Both the position numbers and the translations under genes were made by a program. Shown piece by piece: positions 62,815 to 64,000 of a stretch of DNA of 64,000 nt. The DNA is from a virus. The stretch spans positions 1 through 64,000 of the IMG/VR virus record IMGVR_UViG_3300046028_004972; one strand, written 5' to 3'. The notes beneath the pieces are model-generated. The model saw only the letters and a list, made by a program, of their open reading frames with translations, ran no database searches and was not told the DNA's origin. Numbering within the stretch: the first letter of the stretch is position 1; every line of letters begins with the position of its first letter.

Positions 62815-64000
62815 TGAATTTTATAGGTATAAGTGCCGGCTTCCATGATGCAGCCGTTAGTGTAGTAGATGACCATGGTAACATATTGTTTGCTGGACAT
62901 AGCGAACGGTATAGTAAGAAGAAACACGACAAAGATATATGTGAAGAATTGTTAACTGATGCACTACCATATGCTAACTCTGAACAGTTAGAATATCATT
63001 ACTATGAACGCCCGTGGTTAAAGTCATTGAGACAACTACGTAGCGGTGAAGGGTTTATTTGGCCAACATGGGAAAAGATATTGGGATCGGCGTATAGTCA
63101 AATGAGTGAGCCTAAGATTCATACGCATGGACATCATTTATGTCATGCAGCAGCAGGATTTCAAACAAGTCCGTTTGATGATGCGACCGTAGTGGTGATT
63201 GATGCCATCGGAGAGTTTGATACTATTACTATCTGGGATGCTTGGTATGATTTTGTAACCGACAAAGCACAATATAAAAAACTCTGGAGTATGCAATATC
63301 CAGATAGTATTGGATTGTTCTATTCAGCAATGACTGAAAGAGTTGGATTGCGCCCGCTTGATGAAGAATATATTCTAATGGGAATGGCAGCATATGGGCA
63401 ACCGATTCATCTGAATGAAATGATGGATGAAATAGTAGATGATAGATTAATCTTCAAACAAAATTTACATACCGGAGTTAGTAAAGATTTCTTAAAAGAT
63501 GCTGATCTAATGGACATTGCTAGTAGTAGTCAACATCTAGTAGAACATATGATTACCACAGTAATGGCTAAAGCCAGAATAATGGGCTCTAGTAGTAATC
63601 TAGTATACGGTGGCGGCGTGGCTTTGAATTGTGTAGCAAATAGATTGTTAGGAAATTACTATGAAAATATTTGGATTATGCCTAATCCCGGAGACGCGGG
63701 TAATAGTCTTGGTGCAGCGTGTCTTGGACAAGGGGGTAAAGTTAATTGGGTTGATGCTTTTCTTGGCTATGGAATTTCTGGTGACTATCCTGTTAACAGT
63801 TTACTTGATGTTTTACTTAGTGATAGTATTGTTGGTGTCGCATCAGGGAGAGCAGAGTTCGGGCCAAGAGCGTTGGGCAACAGAAGTCTCCTTGCAGACC
63901 CAAGAGGTGGCCGGATTAAAGATAAAGTAAATCAGATTAAACGTAGACAGAAGTTTAGACCATTTGCACCGGTCATTCTGGAAGAGTATGTTCATCAATA
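62814..64000 (+). CDS. Carbamoyltransferase (NodU/TobZ family), C-terminus outside window
   Basis: The 395 visible residues read to the right edge without a stop. The N-terminal ASKHA-type domain opens FIGISAGFHDAAVSVVDDHG; GHHLCHAAAGFQ (about 103-114) holds the conserved metal-binding His residues; YGGGVALNCVANRLLG (about 264-279) and NPGDAGNSLGAA belong to the core; ASGRAEFGPRALGNRSLLAD (about 342-361) is the hallmark of the family. These enzymes place a carbamoyl group from carbamoyl phosphate on a sugar or antibiotic hydroxyl, using ATP. The start overlaps the previous stop (TAATG). It completes the decoration set beside the transferases and SGNH-like proteins. Homologues are common in T4-like aquatic phages with unknown targets. 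Confidence 0.9.
   Translation, partial: MNFIGISAGFHDAAVSVVDDHGNILFAGHSERYSKKKHDKDICEELLTDALPYANSEQLEYHYYERPWLKSLRQLRSGEGFIWPTWEKILGSAYSQMSEPKIHTHGHHLCHAAAGFQTSPFDDATVVVIDAIGEFDTITIWDAWYDFVTDKAQYKKLWSMQYPDSIGLFYSAMTERVGLRPLDEEYILMGMAAYGQPIHLNEMMDEIVDDRLIFKQNLHTGVSKDFLKDADLMDIASSSQHLVEHMITTVMAKARIMGSSSNLVYGGGVALNCVANRLLGNYYENIWIMPNPGDAGNSLGAACLGQGGKVNWVDAFLGYGISGDYPVNSLLDVLLSDSIVGVASGRAEFGPRALGNRSLLADPRGGRIKDKVNQIKRRQKFRPFAPVILEEYVHQ

Overview
The window is a continuous piece of a T4-like contractile-tailed phage (myovirus) with an AT-rich genome. Recognisable T4 counterparts are gp21 prohead protease (cut at the left edge), a gp67/68-type prohead core protein, gp20 portal, gp26/gp51 tail chaperones, gp46/gp47 recombination nuclease, gp55 late sigma factor, gp53, gp5, gp25 and gp6. 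The long post-gp6 structural genes, the glycan cluster and the carbamoyltransferase recall marine and freshwater cyanophage or pelagiphage relatives, but nothing here fixes the host. I see no tRNA, CRISPR or insertion sequence.

Layout. (1) 1-6428, minus strand: head genes (protease, core protein, small basic protein, portal) and a tape-measure-like protein carrying an M15-type peptidase domain. (2) 6511-7559, plus strand: a gp26-like tail chaperone whose 3' end carries a textbook -1 frameshift signal leading into a short gp51-like extension. (3) 7560-8074: a gene-free, hairpin-dense stretch that may be a structured RNA. (4) 8075-13553, minus strand: hypothetical protein, GIY-YIG-like nuclease, gp46, gp47, gp55 (with a strong sigma70-type promoter) and an HNH homing endonuclease. 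(5) 13657-26271, plus strand: baseplate and tail-tube-end genes. (6) 26295-45731: one 6478-residue structural protein holding propeller-like regions, many related ~75-residue modules and a ~50-residue cassette inserted inside other domains. (7) 45745-49120: small virion proteins and fibre-like proteins. (8) 49117-64000: a cluster of putative glycosyltransferases, a radical SAM enzyme, SGNH-like hydrolases and a sugar-activation set (cupin, nucleotidyltransferase-kinase fusion, AroE-like dehydrogenase, KdsC-like phosphatase, GatZ-like aldolase), ending in a carbamoyltransferase cut by the right edge.

How it fits together. gp55 would be made from a host-type promoter and then direct transcription from NNTAAATA late promoters in front of several head, tail and fibre genes. 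gp46/47 serve recombination. The baseplate genes build the injection machine. The gp5-like spike seems to lack the lysozyme domain of T4 gp5, so the peptidase domain in the tape-measure protein may do the wall cutting. The right-hand cluster looks able to make, activate, transfer and decorate an unusual sugar, either for a virion glycan or for the host surface; that last step is inference. Protein identifications rest on recognised motifs and gene order, not on database searches.
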